NCBI RefSeq assembly: GCF_042659465.1 | Contig: NZ_JBHSSW010000002.1 | Location: forward strand, 1-64,000 | Reading direction: 5' to 3' | Length of the DNA: 64,000 nucleotides | Origin: Ponticaulis profundi | GTDB taxonomy: Bacteria > Pseudomonadota > Alphaproteobacteria > Caulobacterales > Hyphomonadaceae | Shown: positions 56,591 to 64,000 of the stretch, piece by piece | How positions within the stretch are numbered: position 1 is the first letter of the stretch | Layout: the number at the start of each line of letters is the position of its first letter | Notes under the pieces: generated by a model | Seen by the model: only the letters and a program-made list of their open reading frames with translations | The model's database searches: none | What the model was told of the DNA's origin: nothing | Position numbers and translations under genes: made by a program

Positions 56591-56950
56591 ATGATGATCG
56601 CGATCAGAAACCTGATGCTTGCCGGTTTTGCGGCGCTGATGCTGGCTTTCTCTGCCAGCGTCATGGCGGCCCATGCTGGCGACCCGATGATTGATGCTGC
56701 CAAAGACCAGGGTCTTATAGGTGAGCAAGCCGATGGCTATCTCGGCGCTGTAACGTCTCTGGATGCTGCGCTGAAGCGGAAAATGGATGAGATCAACACG
56801 CGCCGTCGTGAACTCTATACGCAAGTTGCATCCGAGCAGGGTCAATCTCTCTCGACGATTGCTCAGATCTCGGGGAAGAAGCTCGTCGAGGGCGAATCTT
56901 CCGGGCGCTATGTCTATGATGACACTGGGAGCTGGGTGAAAATCCCATAA
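56591..56950 (+). CDS. ydbL: YdbL-family (DUF1318) periplasmic protein
   Basis: The protein has 119 residues; the second of two adjacent ATGs is also possible. Signal peptide to about residue 27 (MAAHAG), followed by the helical DUF1318 core with QADGYLGA and KRKMDEINTRRRELY. It belongs to the ydbH-ynbE-ydbL operon and is the presumed periplasmic chaperone or regulator of YdbH-YnbE. A TAGGAG precedes it. Its stop overlaps the next start by one base. Confidence 0.9.
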   Translation: MMIAIRNLMLAGFAALMLAFSASVMAAHAGDPMIDAAKDQGLIGEQADGYLGAVTSLDAALKRKMDEINTRRRELYTQVASEQGQSLSTIAQISGKKLVEGESSGRYVYDDTGSWVKIP

Positions 56951-57177
56951 TGCTTAAATACGGTATCATGGCGGGCGTCGGCATTCTGATCTTTTTTGCC
57001 GGCGTCCTTTTTATTGAATTTTCAGGCGTCTTTGAGCCGTCTCATATTTCCGGTCATGGATGGTTTGCATTTGGCCTTGCGGCATGCCTGTCCATTCTTG
57101 TTTCGGTCGGCCTGTTCGCATTGATTTTTTTCAGCGCCCGCTCAGGCCATGACGATATCAATGATCTGAACAAATGA
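56950..57177 (+). CDS. Small two-helix membrane protein coupled to ydbL
   Basis: The protein has 75 residues with two hydrophobic helices (about 4-26 and 42-64) and a charged C-terminal tail. The stop of ydbL overlaps the start by one base (TAATG), so its translation is coupled. I do not recognise a family. It may be an accessory of the YdbH bridge or a link to the ChpT region downstream. Confidence 0.65.
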   Translation: MLKYGIMAGVGILIFFAGVLFIEFSGVFEPSHISGHGWFAFGLAACLSILVSVGLFALIFFSARSGHDDINDLNK

Positions 57178-57181
57178 ATGC

Positions 57182-57203
57182 AGACGCGCGTATGCTCGCG
57201 TCT
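57182..57203. terminator. Hairpin after the ydbH operon
   Basis: AGACGCG and CGCGTCT flank eight bases. There is only a weak T tract after the stem. It begins five bases after the last gene of the operon, so it is likely its 3' hairpin or a weak terminator. Confidence 0.5.
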
Positions 57204-57367
57204 TGCGTTGGCGAACAGAGAAATCCGGCATTTCGGTCTCGAATCGGGTAGCTTGCAATCTGAGAAGCTTGATGGTGTCTGTCTGACAAGGACGGCTGTT
57301 TATCGGCTTTATGTAACGTAACCTGCAGCGTATGCGCTGTTTGCAAACTCAAAGGACGGAACGGGAA

Positions 57368-58000
57368 ATGAAGCTCGAACCAAACCGATTGGCGGCCTAT
57401 CTGGCTTCGAAAATTTGTCACGATCTCGTTTCGCCTGTGGGGGCTGCTGCGTCAGCGCTGGACTTTATGGCGGATGCATCTGCGGCAGATATGCGCGAAC
57501 AGGCTGAGCAATTGCTGGTGTCGAGCACGAACCGGACACTCAATCGGCTTCAGTTCCTGCGTTATGCCTTTGGCTCAATGGGAATGTCGCATGGCGGGGC
57601 AGACCTGCACGAGGCCAAATCAATCGTCGAAGGTTATGTCGACACACACAAAGGTAATGTCATCTGGGATATCCGCACAACGGAAAGCCTCAGCTATTCG
57701 CAGCTGCGTGTGATGATGAACATTGTCATGCTGGGGCTGGCGTGTCTTTCACGCGACGGCGACCTCGAAATTTCCATATATAACGGCAATGGTGTCGAGA
57801 TCGCTTTGAGAGCAAGCGGGCGTCGCGCCAAGATGGCACCGGATGTGCGTGCTGCTCTGACCGGCGCTGAACCGGAAGATGGCTGGGACCCTCGAACCAT
57901 CCAGCCTTATTTTACCATCTCGATTATTGAAGAAGTTGGTGGTAAGTTCTCATTCGAAACAGGTGAAGAAGAAGTGAAGTTCTTGGTTACTGGATTGTAA
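57368..58000 (+). CDS. chpT: ChpT-like histidine phosphotransferase
   Basis: The protein has 210 residues from the ATG at 57368. The N-terminal helical hairpin has H18 in the HDLVSPVGAA motif, the phospho-accepting His of ChpT. The C-terminal part (about 75-205) is a degenerate ATPase-like fold without ATP motifs. In Caulobacter, ChpT passes phosphate from CckA to CtrA and CpdR. It lies just upstream of the chemotaxis operon, separated by an intergenic region with palindromes. Confidence 0.85.
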   Translation: MKLEPNRLAAYLASKICHDLVSPVGAAASALDFMADASAADMREQAEQLLVSSTNRTLNRLQFLRYAFGSMGMSHGGADLHEAKSIVEGYVDTHKGNVIWDIRTTESLSYSQLRVMMNIVMLGLACLSRDGDLEISIYNGNGVEIALRASGRRAKMAPDVRAALTGAEPEDGWDPRTIQPYFTISIIEEVGGKFSFETGEEEVKFLVTGL

Positions 58001-58028
58001 CTGCATTAAGTGAAATTTTTTGAATTCT

Positions 58029-58048
58029 AATGAATTCGGGAATTCATT
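58029..58048. promoter_or_regulatory. EcoRI-site-rich palindrome upstream of cheA
   Basis: AATGAATTC (58029-58037) and GAATTCATT (58040-58048) are perfect nine-base arms separated by two G. Another GAATTC lies at 58022-58027. No T run follows, so it is a candidate operator in the chpT-cheA intergenic region. Confidence 0.5.
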
Positions 58049-58097
58049 GAATAATATCACCGCAAGAAAGCAATTTCTTAATATAGATGCGCCAGTG

Positions 58098-58137
58098 TGT
58101 GCCCACTAGTCGGAATATAACTATTCAGGTGGGCACA
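58098..58137 (+). promoter_or_regulatory. Inverted repeat that could mask the cheA start
   Basis: TGTGCCCAC (58098-58106) and GTGGGCACA (58129-58137) pair perfectly. The right arm includes the purine-rich GGTGGGC used as ribosome-binding site and the A of the start codon. TAGT (58107-58110) and ACTA (58120-58123) can extend the stem with a five-base bulge. Such a fold would hide the initiation region. Confidence 0.55.
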
Positions 58138-60917
58138 TGGACGACCTACTAAGTGAATTTATCACTGAAACAGCAGAAGCTCTGGATGTGATTGATGCGG
58201 AGCTCGTGCGTTTCGAGGCAGAGCCGAACGATCAAGGCATTCTCAATAACATCTTTCGCCTTGTTCATACGATCAAAGGCACGTGCGGCTTTCTGGGCCT
58301 GCCACGGCTTGAGGCTGTAGCCCACGCATCAGAAACCCTTCTTGGCCGGTTCCGTGATGGAACAGTGCCAGTCACACCAGCCGCTGTGACATTGGTTCTG
58401 GAATCAATTGACCAGATTAAAGACTTAATGTCGCACCTTGAAGACGAGCAGGCAGAACCTGCCGGTGACGATGCCGAGTTGATTGGTCGCCTTGAGCATG
58501 CGTCGGAGGGTGGTCTCTCTGAAGATACGGCACCCGCCGCTGAAGCGCATGCGCCAGCTCCTGCACCGGTCGTTGAGGCCGTCGCGGAAGAAGAGAAGAA
58601 GCCTGCGCCGGACAACCTGCCGGAAGGCGCGCGTTGGGACCCGGATCTCGGCCGTGAACTTCGCCCTGGCGAAGTGTCTCTTGCAGAACTCGAAGCGGCT
58701 TTTGCTTCTGCTGATGTGGAAGACATCACCGCTGAAGAGCCTGTTGTGGACGTCGCTGAAGAAGCTGCTGCCCCAGACGTTCCGGAAGTCAAAACCGTCA
58801 AGGTTGAGACCGCTGCGGAAGCCGCTGCGGCGATCGATCTGATTTCCAAGCATGACGAAGACCATACCGGTCGTTCTGACTCCTCACCACGTGCCAATCA
58901 GAGCATCCGTGTAAACGTGGATGTACTTGAGCACTTGATGAACATGGTTTCCGAACTCGTTCTGACCCGTAACCAGCTGCTTCAGATGGTTCGCGCAATG
59001 GACGATTCCGAATTCAAAACACCGCTGCAGCGTCTGTCGAACGTCACTGGCGAGCTTCAGGATGCGGTCATGAAGACCCGCATGCAGCCAATCGGTAATG
59101 CCTGGAAGAAAATTCCGCGTATTGTCCGCGACGCCTCAAATGACCTTGGCAAGAAGATCAAGCTGGTCATGGAAGGTGATCAGACGGAACTCGACCGTCA
59201 GGTTCTTGAACTCATTCGCGATCCGCTGACTCACATGATCCGCAACTCTTGCGACCATGGTATCGAGCTGCCGTCGGATCGTATGGCTGTCGGAAAACCG
59301 GAATCCGGTACAATCACGCTGCGCGCGTATCATGAAGGTGGTCACATCCACATTGAACTGCGCGATGACGGTGCTGGTCTCAAGACAAGCCGTATCCGTC
59401 AGAAAGCCATCGAGAAAGGCGTGATCACGCCGGACGAAGCTGAGTCCATGAGCGACAAGCAGATCAACAATCTGATCTTTGCGCCTGGCTTCTCGACAGC
59501 AGAAAAAGTCACCAATCTTTCCGGTCGCGGTGTTGGTATGGACGTGGTCCGCACCAATATCGAACTCATCGGTGGCGCCGTCGATCTGACATCGATGGAA
59601 GGCGAGGGCACGGTCTTCGTGATCAAGATCCCGCTGACGCTGGCAATTGTGTCCGCTCTGATCGTGGGTGTTGAAGGACAGCGCTTTGCGGTTCCACAAC
59701 TCTCTGTCGTCGAGCTGGTTCGCACCGGTTCACACAGCGATCACCAGATTGAGTCGATCAATGGTACGAAGGTTCTGCGTCTGCGCGATCGCCTTCTGCC
59801 GGTTCTGCCGCTTTCCGGTGCGCTCAATCTTGAGCAAAACTGGAACGAGAACGAAAATCACTTCGTCATCGTAATGCAGGTCGCCAATCAAACCTTTGGT
59901 CTGGTCGTCGACGAAGTCTTCGATACCGAAGAAATCGTTGTTAAGCCGCTTTCGACCGTTCTGCGCAGCGTATCGGAGTATTCTGGTTCCACCATCCTTG
60001 GCGATGGTTCGGTGATCATGATCCTCGACCCGATGGGTATTGCACGCCTCGCAGCTTTCGACACGACGAACGCGAAAAACCAGGCTCAGACAAAGGCTGC
60101 TGTGGCTGCGAAGAGTGCCGAGCAGGCGCTGGAACGCACGAGCCTCCTGGTCTTCTCTGCCGGTGGTTCCGAGCCAAAAGCTTGCCCATTGTCTCTCGTC
60201 ACGCGTCTCGAAGAGATCGAAGTGTCGAAGTTCGAAATGACAAACCGTGGTCCGGTTGTTCAGTATCGTGGACAGCTCATGCCAGTGGTTCACCTGTCCG
60301 GACACATGTCCATTGCTTCAGAGGGACGCCAGCCTGTTCTGGTTATCTCTCAGGGCAAACAGGTTGTCGGTCTCGGCGTCGATCAGGTTCTCGACATCAC
60401 CGAAGATGTTCTGGACTTCAAGATTGCCGACGAAGCACCAGGCATTCTGGGTACAGCAGTCATCGACGGCAAGGCGACGGAAGTTATCGACATTGGTCAC
60501 TTCCTCTCCATGGCTGATCATGACTGGGCCGAAGCGCTCGAAGAGTCCAAGCAGGAGCCTCAATCGGTTCTGCTCTTCGAAAGCAACCCATTCTTCCGCA
60601 ATATGCTGGCACCGCTCCTCAAAGCATCTGGCTATCGCGTAACAGCGGTCGGTTCGGCTGAAGAGGCCCTCAATCTGCGCCTGATGCCGGAGCAATTCGA
60701 CATCGTTCTGGCGGATATTGATGAGAATGCGGAAGCGTCTCGCTTCTTCGAGCAACTCTCGACCGACTCTGAATGGACGGAAGTGCCGCGCATTGCACTG
60801 TCGAACCGCGACACCACGCCGGGAACAGACTTCACCGGTTGTGTTCGCAAATCTGATCGTCACGGTCTGCTGGCCATTCTTGACCAGGCAGCAAACCTGA
60901 AAGGTAAAGCAGCATGA
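58137..60917 (+). CDS. cheA: Chemotaxis histidine kinase CheA with two CheW domains and a receiver-like C-terminus
   Basis: The protein has 926 residues. P1 phosphotransfer domain has H44 (HTIKGTCGF). A long Ala/Glu-rich linker follows (about 110-250) where P2 would be. Dimerisation helices (about 265-330) and an ATPase domain with IRNSCDHGIE, DDGAGL and GRGVGMD come next. CheW-like domains span about 500-645 and 660-795. The C-terminus (about 805-920) resembles a receiver with the Asp of VLADID and Lys of VRKSD, but the acidic pair is E-S-N. It overlaps the cheW start by four bases. Confidence 0.95.
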   Translation: MDDLLSEFITETAEALDVIDAELVRFEAEPNDQGILNNIFRLVHTIKGTCGFLGLPRLEAVAHASETLLGRFRDGTVPVTPAAVTLVLESIDQIKDLMSHLEDEQAEPAGDDAELIGRLEHASEGGLSEDTAPAAEAHAPAPAPVVEAVAEEEKKPAPDNLPEGARWDPDLGRELRPGEVSLAELEAAFASADVEDITAEEPVVDVAEEAAAPDVPEVKTVKVETAAEAAAAIDLISKHDEDHTGRSDSSPRANQSIRVNVDVLEHLMNMVSELVLTRNQLLQMVRAMDDSEFKTPLQRLSNVTGELQDAVMKTRMQPIGNAWKKIPRIVRDASNDLGKKIKLVMEGDQTELDRQVLELIRDPLTHMIRNSCDHGIELPSDRMAVGKPESGTITLRAYHEGGHIHIELRDDGAGLKTSRIRQKAIEKGVITPDEAESMSDKQINNLIFAPGFSTAEKVTNLSGRGVGMDVVRTNIELIGGAVDLTSMEGEGTVFVIKIPLTLAIVSALIVGVEGQRFAVPQLSVVELVRTGSHSDHQIESINGTKVLRLRDRLLPVLPLSGALNLEQNWNENENHFVIVMQVANQTFGLVVDEVFDTEEIVVKPLSTVLRSVSEYSGSTILGDGSVIMILDPMGIARLAAFDTTNAKNQAQTKAAVAAKSAEQALERTSLLVFSAGGSEPKACPLSLVTRLEEIEVSKFEMTNRGPVVQYRGQLMPVVHLSGHMSIASEGRQPVLVISQGKQVVGLGVDQVLDITEDVLDFKIADEAPGILGTAVIDGKATEVIDIGHFLSMADHDWAEALEESKQEPQSVLLFESNPFFRNMLAPLLKASGYRVTAVGSAEEALNLRLMPEQFDIVLADIDENAEASRFFEQLSTDSEWTEVPRIALSNRDTTPGTDFTGCVRKSDRHGLLAILDQAANLKGKAA

Positions 60918-61369
60918 GCTCGACTGAGTACATTACACTGAAGATCGGTGGCCAGCTTTTCGGTGCTGCCGTGTCTGATATCCATGATGTGTTCGCACCT
61001 ACGTCGATCACACCGGTTCCTCTGGGGCCTCCGGAAGTTGCGGGCGTGCTCAATCTGCGTGGTCGTATCGTGACAGCGGTGGACAGCCGTGCGCGTCTCG
61101 GTCTGCCAGCGCGCGACCCGGAAGCTTCAGTTATGGCGATTGGCATTGAGCTCGGTAACGAATCTTTCGGCCTGCTCATTGATGAGGTCGGAGAAGTGAT
61201 GCGTCTGAAGGATGACGAGCGCGAGGAAGTTCCCACAAATTTGGACCCTGTCTGGGCACAAATTGCATCCGGTGTTTACCGTTTGGAAAAGGAACTTCTG
61301 GTCATCTTGCAGATCGGAAAAATCCTGTCATTTGCGACAGATAATGAAGCTGATCGGGCTGCGGCCTAA
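60914..61369 (+). CDS. cheW: Chemotaxis coupling protein CheW
   Basis: The protein has 151 residues in a single CheW domain (TLKIGGQLFGAAVSDIHDV, then GVLNLRGRIVTAVDSR and FGLLIDEVGEVM). It links CheA to chemoreceptors. It starts inside the cheA stop (ATGA) and ends 17 bases before cheY. No receptor gene is visible in the window. Confidence 0.95.
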   Translation: MSSTEYITLKIGGQLFGAAVSDIHDVFAPTSITPVPLGPPEVAGVLNLRGRIVTAVDSRARLGLPARDPEASVMAIGIELGNESFGLLIDEVGEVMRLKDDEREEVPTNLDPVWAQIASGVYRLEKELLVILQIGKILSFATDNEADRAAA

Positions 61370-61386
61370 GAAGCAAGGAGAGTGAT

Positions 61387-61752
61387 ATGAAGCGCTGCTT
61401 GATTGTTGATGACTCTCGCGTCGTTCGTAAGGTGGCGCGACGTATCGTCGAAGATCTGGACTTCACGACGGAAGAAGCTGCAGACGGCTCTGAGGCTCTG
61501 GAAGCTTGCCGCAATCACATGCCGGATGCCGTCCTGCTGGACTGGAACATGCCTGTGATGAACGGCATCGACTTCCTGCGAGCGCTTCGACGTGAGCCGG
61601 GCGGTGACGCACCGATTGTTGTTTTCTGCACGACAGAGAATGACATGAACCACATTGCGGAAGCCATTCGCTCTGGTGCGAATGAGTACATCATGAAGCC
61701 GTTCGACAGCGAGATCATTGAATCTAAATTCGCTGAAGTCGGCCTGGTCTAA
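61387..61752 (+). CDS. cheY: Chemotaxis response regulator CheY
   Basis: The protein has 121 residues in a receiver domain only: D8/D9, phospho-acceptor D52 (LLDWNMP), FCTT switch and YIMKPF Lys. It takes phosphate from CheA and acts on the flagellar motor or another target. AAGGAG precedes the start. It lies between cheW and cheB. Confidence 0.95.
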   Translation: MKRCLIVDDSRVVRKVARRIVEDLDFTTEEAADGSEALEACRNHMPDAVLLDWNMPVMNGIDFLRALRREPGGDAPIVVFCTTENDMNHIAEAIRSGANEYIMKPFDSEIIESKFAEVGLV

Positions 61753-61766
61753 CAGGCGGAAAACAC

Positions 61767-62927
61767 ATGTTGAGTGGCGTTCAAACCAGACAGGCTCCTG
61801 GTCAGCGCATTCGGGTTCAGCTGGTCGACGACTCTGCCGTCGTTCGCGGGCTGACACGTCGCTGGCTGACTGGACTGGATGACATTGAAATTGTCGCCGT
61901 CAGTGTTGACGGTGCACAGGGGGTCGCAGATGCCGCGACCCATCGTCCGGATGTGATCATCCTGGACGTGGAAATGCCGCGCATGGACGGGCTGGAAGCG
62001 CTGCCGCACCTGCGCCGTGCTGCGCCTAAGGCGAAAATTCTGATGGCGTCGACGCTGACGCACAAAGGCGCCAGAACCACAATTCAGGCTCTGTCACTTG
62101 GTGCTTCGGATTATCTGCCGAAGCCTGAGGCGAACCAGATTGGCGGCGCTGAGGCGTATCGCGATAGTCTGATCGACAAGATCCGTATTATCGGCTCGCC
62201 CGATCTGGCCCGTGCGCCAGCTCTGCCGGCCAAACCATTGCAGCCATTAGCACCGCGCCCGGTCGCTGGCAAAGCGCCGATCACGGCTCAGCCAACCAAT
62301 CATGCACCAGGCCAGCCTGGCCTGCGTCCATTGCCGCTGACACGCATGCAGCCTGAAGCGATTGTGGTTGCGAGCTCGACAGGCGGTCCACAGGCTCTGC
62401 AGGCGGTTCTGCCGGCGCTGTGCAAATCCACGCAATTACCGATCCTGGTCGTTCAGCATATGCCACCGACCTTTACGGAGATTCTGGCGGACCATCTGAA
62501 CGATGTCTGTGCGCACACAGTGTGTGAAGCCAAGCATGGACAACCGGTTCTGGCTGGGCATACTTATATTGCACCGGGTGGCTATCACATGACGGTCAAA
62601 CGTCAGGCGGGTCGCCCGATCATTGAACTCAATCAGGACCCACAGGTGAATTTCTGTCGTCCTGCTGCAGACGTCCTGTTCAAGGGCGCTGCGGATGTCT
62701 GGGGTGGATCGCTCGCTGCGGTCGTGCTGACAGGTATGGGATCTGACGGATGTAAAGGCGTTGGCGCTATCCTCGAAAAGGGTGGGCGGTCTTTCATTCA
62801 GGATCAGGAATCAAGTGTCGTCTGGGGAATGCCGGGCTCTGTGTTTAACGCAGGTTTTGCTCATTCCGTTCACCCACTCGGTGAGGTCGCTCCGGCGGTC
62901 GAAAAATTCTTGCGAGGAGGCAGGTAA
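61767..62927 (+). CDS. cheB: Chemotaxis protein-glutamate methylesterase CheB
   Basis: The protein has 386 residues. Receiver domain has D21/D22 and phospho-acceptor D67 (ILDVEMPRMDG). A Pro/Ala linker (about 150-195) leads to the methylesterase domain with catalytic Ser in VVASSTGGP, His in VVQHMPP and Asp in TGMGSDG. It demethylates chemoreceptors and is activated by phosphorylation. Its stop overlaps the cheR start by one base. Confidence 0.96.
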   Translation: MLSGVQTRQAPGQRIRVQLVDDSAVVRGLTRRWLTGLDDIEIVAVSVDGAQGVADAATHRPDVIILDVEMPRMDGLEALPHLRRAAPKAKILMASTLTHKGARTTIQALSLGASDYLPKPEANQIGGAEAYRDSLIDKIRIIGSPDLARAPALPAKPLQPLAPRPVAGKAPITAQPTNHAPGQPGLRPLPLTRMQPEAIVVASSTGGPQALQAVLPALCKSTQLPILVVQHMPPTFTEILADHLNDVCAHTVCEAKHGQPVLAGHTYIAPGGYHMTVKRQAGRPIIELNQDPQVNFCRPAADVLFKGAADVWGGSLAAVVLTGMGSDGCKGVGAILEKGGRSFIQDQESSVVWGMPGSVFNAGFAHSVHPLGEVAPAVEKFLRGGR

Positions 62928-63766
62928 TGAACCCGGCAGATTTCGATTTTGTGACGTCTGAGTTGAAACGACGCTCGGGTATCGTCATCGGGAAAGACAA
63001 GCTCTACCTGCTCGACAGCCGGCTGTCTCCGCTGGCCCGCAAAGAGGGGCTCGCATCGATTGAAGAACTGATCAGCGTTGTACGTACTCGTCGGGACGAG
63101 CGTCTGATGGCGCAGATCGTTGATGCGATGACTACGAACGAGACATTTTTCTTTCGTGACAAGACGCCGTTTGATCACCTCGAAAAGGTTGTCTTTCCGG
63201 AGCTGTCAAAAGCGCGTCCGGGACAGCGTATCCGCATTCTTTGCGCTGCGTGTTCAACCGGGCAGGAGCCTTACTCGATTGCGATGATGCTGGACCAGAA
63301 CCCGAAGCTGGTTGGTGGCGCTCAGGTTGAGATTGTTGCGGCGGACATTTCTGATCGCGTGCTCGAGAAAGCGAAAGCCGGCCTCTACAGCCAGTTCGAG
63401 GTTCAGCGTGGTTTGCCGATCCGCTATCTGATGAGCTATTTCACCCAGCAGGGTGATCTCTGGAAGCTTTCTGACTCGATCAAGTCAAAGGTCAGTTTCC
63501 GCAAGATGAACCTTCTGGAGCCGATGAATGCTCTCGGCAGCTTCGATGTTGTGCTTTGCCGTAATGTGCTGATCTACTTCGATCTGCAGACCAAGCGCGA
63601 CATTCTCAATCGCCTGTCGAAGCAGATGAATGACAAGAGCTATCTCTTGCTCGGTGCAGCAGAAACGGTTGTCGGTGTTTGCGATGCGTTCGCTGCGAGC
63701 AAGGATAATCGCGGTCTCTACGAAAAAGGTGGCGACGGACGCCGGTCCGGTATCCGCGCAGCCTGA
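62927..63766 (+). CDS. cheR: Chemoreceptor methyltransferase CheR
   Basis: The protein has 279 residues. The N-terminal helical domain (about 1-75) precedes the SAM-binding domain with ILCAACSTGQEPYSIAM and DVVLCRNVLIYF. It methylates receptor glutamates using SAM, opposite to CheB. It ends at a strong terminator that closes the che operon. Confidence 0.96.
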   Translation: MNPADFDFVTSELKRRSGIVIGKDKLYLLDSRLSPLARKEGLASIEELISVVRTRRDERLMAQIVDAMTTNETFFFRDKTPFDHLEKVVFPELSKARPGQRIRILCAACSTGQEPYSIAMMLDQNPKLVGGAQVEIVAADISDRVLEKAKAGLYSQFEVQRGLPIRYLMSYFTQQGDLWKLSDSIKSKVSFRKMNLLEPMNALGSFDVVLCRNVLIYFDLQTKRDILNRLSKQMNDKSYLLLGAAETVVGVCDAFAASKDNRGLYEKGGDGRRSGIRAA

Positions 63767-63791
63767 TTGGCTGGACTTGCCAGAAATCAGG

Positions 63792-63825
63792 ACCCGCCTC
63801 AGCTATGCTGGAGGCGGGTTTTTTC
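63792..63825 (+). terminator. Strong terminator of the chemotaxis operon
   Basis: ACCCGCCTC (63792-63800) and GAGGCGGGT (63811-63819), with AGC/GCT pairing inside, are followed by TTTTTTC. It overlaps the 3' end of the convergent gene. Confidence 0.95.
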
Positions 63826-64000
63826 TTTTTGTCCGAACAAGCGGGCACCGGGCTCTACGAGAAAGCCGAGCCCGCCCAGAAGAAGCGCAAGACTCGTCAG
63901 GGCGATATAGACATTGGCGTAGGTATCTGCGTGAAGGGCCGCGTGCAGAATAGCTGAAACAACCATGCTGAGACCCAGAACGGCCCGAAGTATCCGGCCA
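63799..64000 (-). CDS. Membrane protein, C-terminal fragment
   Basis: The last 66 residues of a reverse-strand protein enter from the right edge, stopping at TGA (63799-63801). Two hydrophobic stretches are visible (VLGLSMVVSAILHAAL and NVYIALTSLALLLGGLGFLV), so it is a small membrane protein or the end of one. The stop lies in the che operon terminator. The family cannot be told from the fragment. Confidence 0.55.
   Translation of the reverse strand, partial: GRILRAVLGLSMVVSAILHAALHADTYANVYIALTSLALLLGGLGFLVEPGARLFGQKEKTRLQHS

Overview
The window comes from an alphaproteobacterium, most likely a stalked or marine Hyphomonadaceae/Caulobacterales-type organism. The signs are large TonB-dependent receptors of the kind these bacteria carry in numbers, a ChpT-like histidine phosphotransferase (a CtrA-pathway component), a B12-dependent methylmalonyl-CoA mutase with MeaB, GlnE, and a compact cheA-cheW-cheY-cheB-cheR operon. 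Base composition is moderately GC-rich and even, except for one AT-rich orphan gene near 26 kb. I see no rRNA, tRNA, insertion sequence, prophage or CRISPR array.

Layout. 1-0.3 kb: the N-terminal half of a Gly/Arg-rich protein, running off the left edge. 0.7-5.3 kb: a single-domain response regulator, then a zinc-acquisition locus. In that locus a DUF2796 His-rich protein, an ABC ATPase, an FtsX-type permease and a DUF3299 protein run leftward, a ZIP transporter runs rightward, and a Zur-like operator lies between them. 5.3-7.6 kb: an LD-carboxypeptidase and a MurC/Mpl-like ligase, divergent, suggesting peptidoglycan recycling. 7.6-12.6 kb: two tandem paralogous TonB receptors, each with a near-identical terminator. 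12.8-16.4 kb: an operon of DegP-type protease, response regulator and histidine kinase, suggesting envelope stress. 16.6-20 kb: a hydrolase-OsmC fusion, then a radical SAM plus ArsM-type methyltransferase pair. 20-22.2 kb: an EF-hand protein, ECF sigma factor, small membrane protein and heavy-metal-sensor-like protein. 22.2-28.6 kb: glnE, a thioesterase, DUF3253, the AT-rich orphan, and two RNA methyltransferases. 28.6-34.2 kb: an OmpA-like protein with a coiled-coil/HhH partner, a CPBP protease, a GFA protein and an amidase.

34.5-44.6 kb: an ammonium-transporter/HAMP/PAS/GGDEF/EAL fusion, a metal-dependent hydrolase with a TetR regulator, a GT61 glycosyltransferase, a kinase - unknown protein - MeaB run, a stand-alone CheY-like regulator and an AhpD-like protein. 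44.7-48.9 kb: both subunits of methylmalonyl-CoA mutase. 49.1-52.9 kb: a small protein behind a Fur-like box, an S9 peptidase and an M23 endopeptidase. 53-57.2 kb: YdbH-YnbE-YdbL, a predicted inner-to-outer-membrane lipid bridge, plus a small membrane protein. 57.4-63.8 kb: chpT and the chemotaxis operon, closed by a strong terminator. A partial membrane protein gene enters from the right edge.

The strongest candidates for new biology are the Amt-c-di-GMP fusion, the radical SAM/ArsM pair, the ZIP gene that appears to start at AUU downstream of a shared Zur site, the Fur-boxed 62-residue protein, and a long inverted repeat that would fold the cheA ribosome-binding site and start codon into a hairpin. 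All functional calls rest on reading motifs by eye; no database search was possible.
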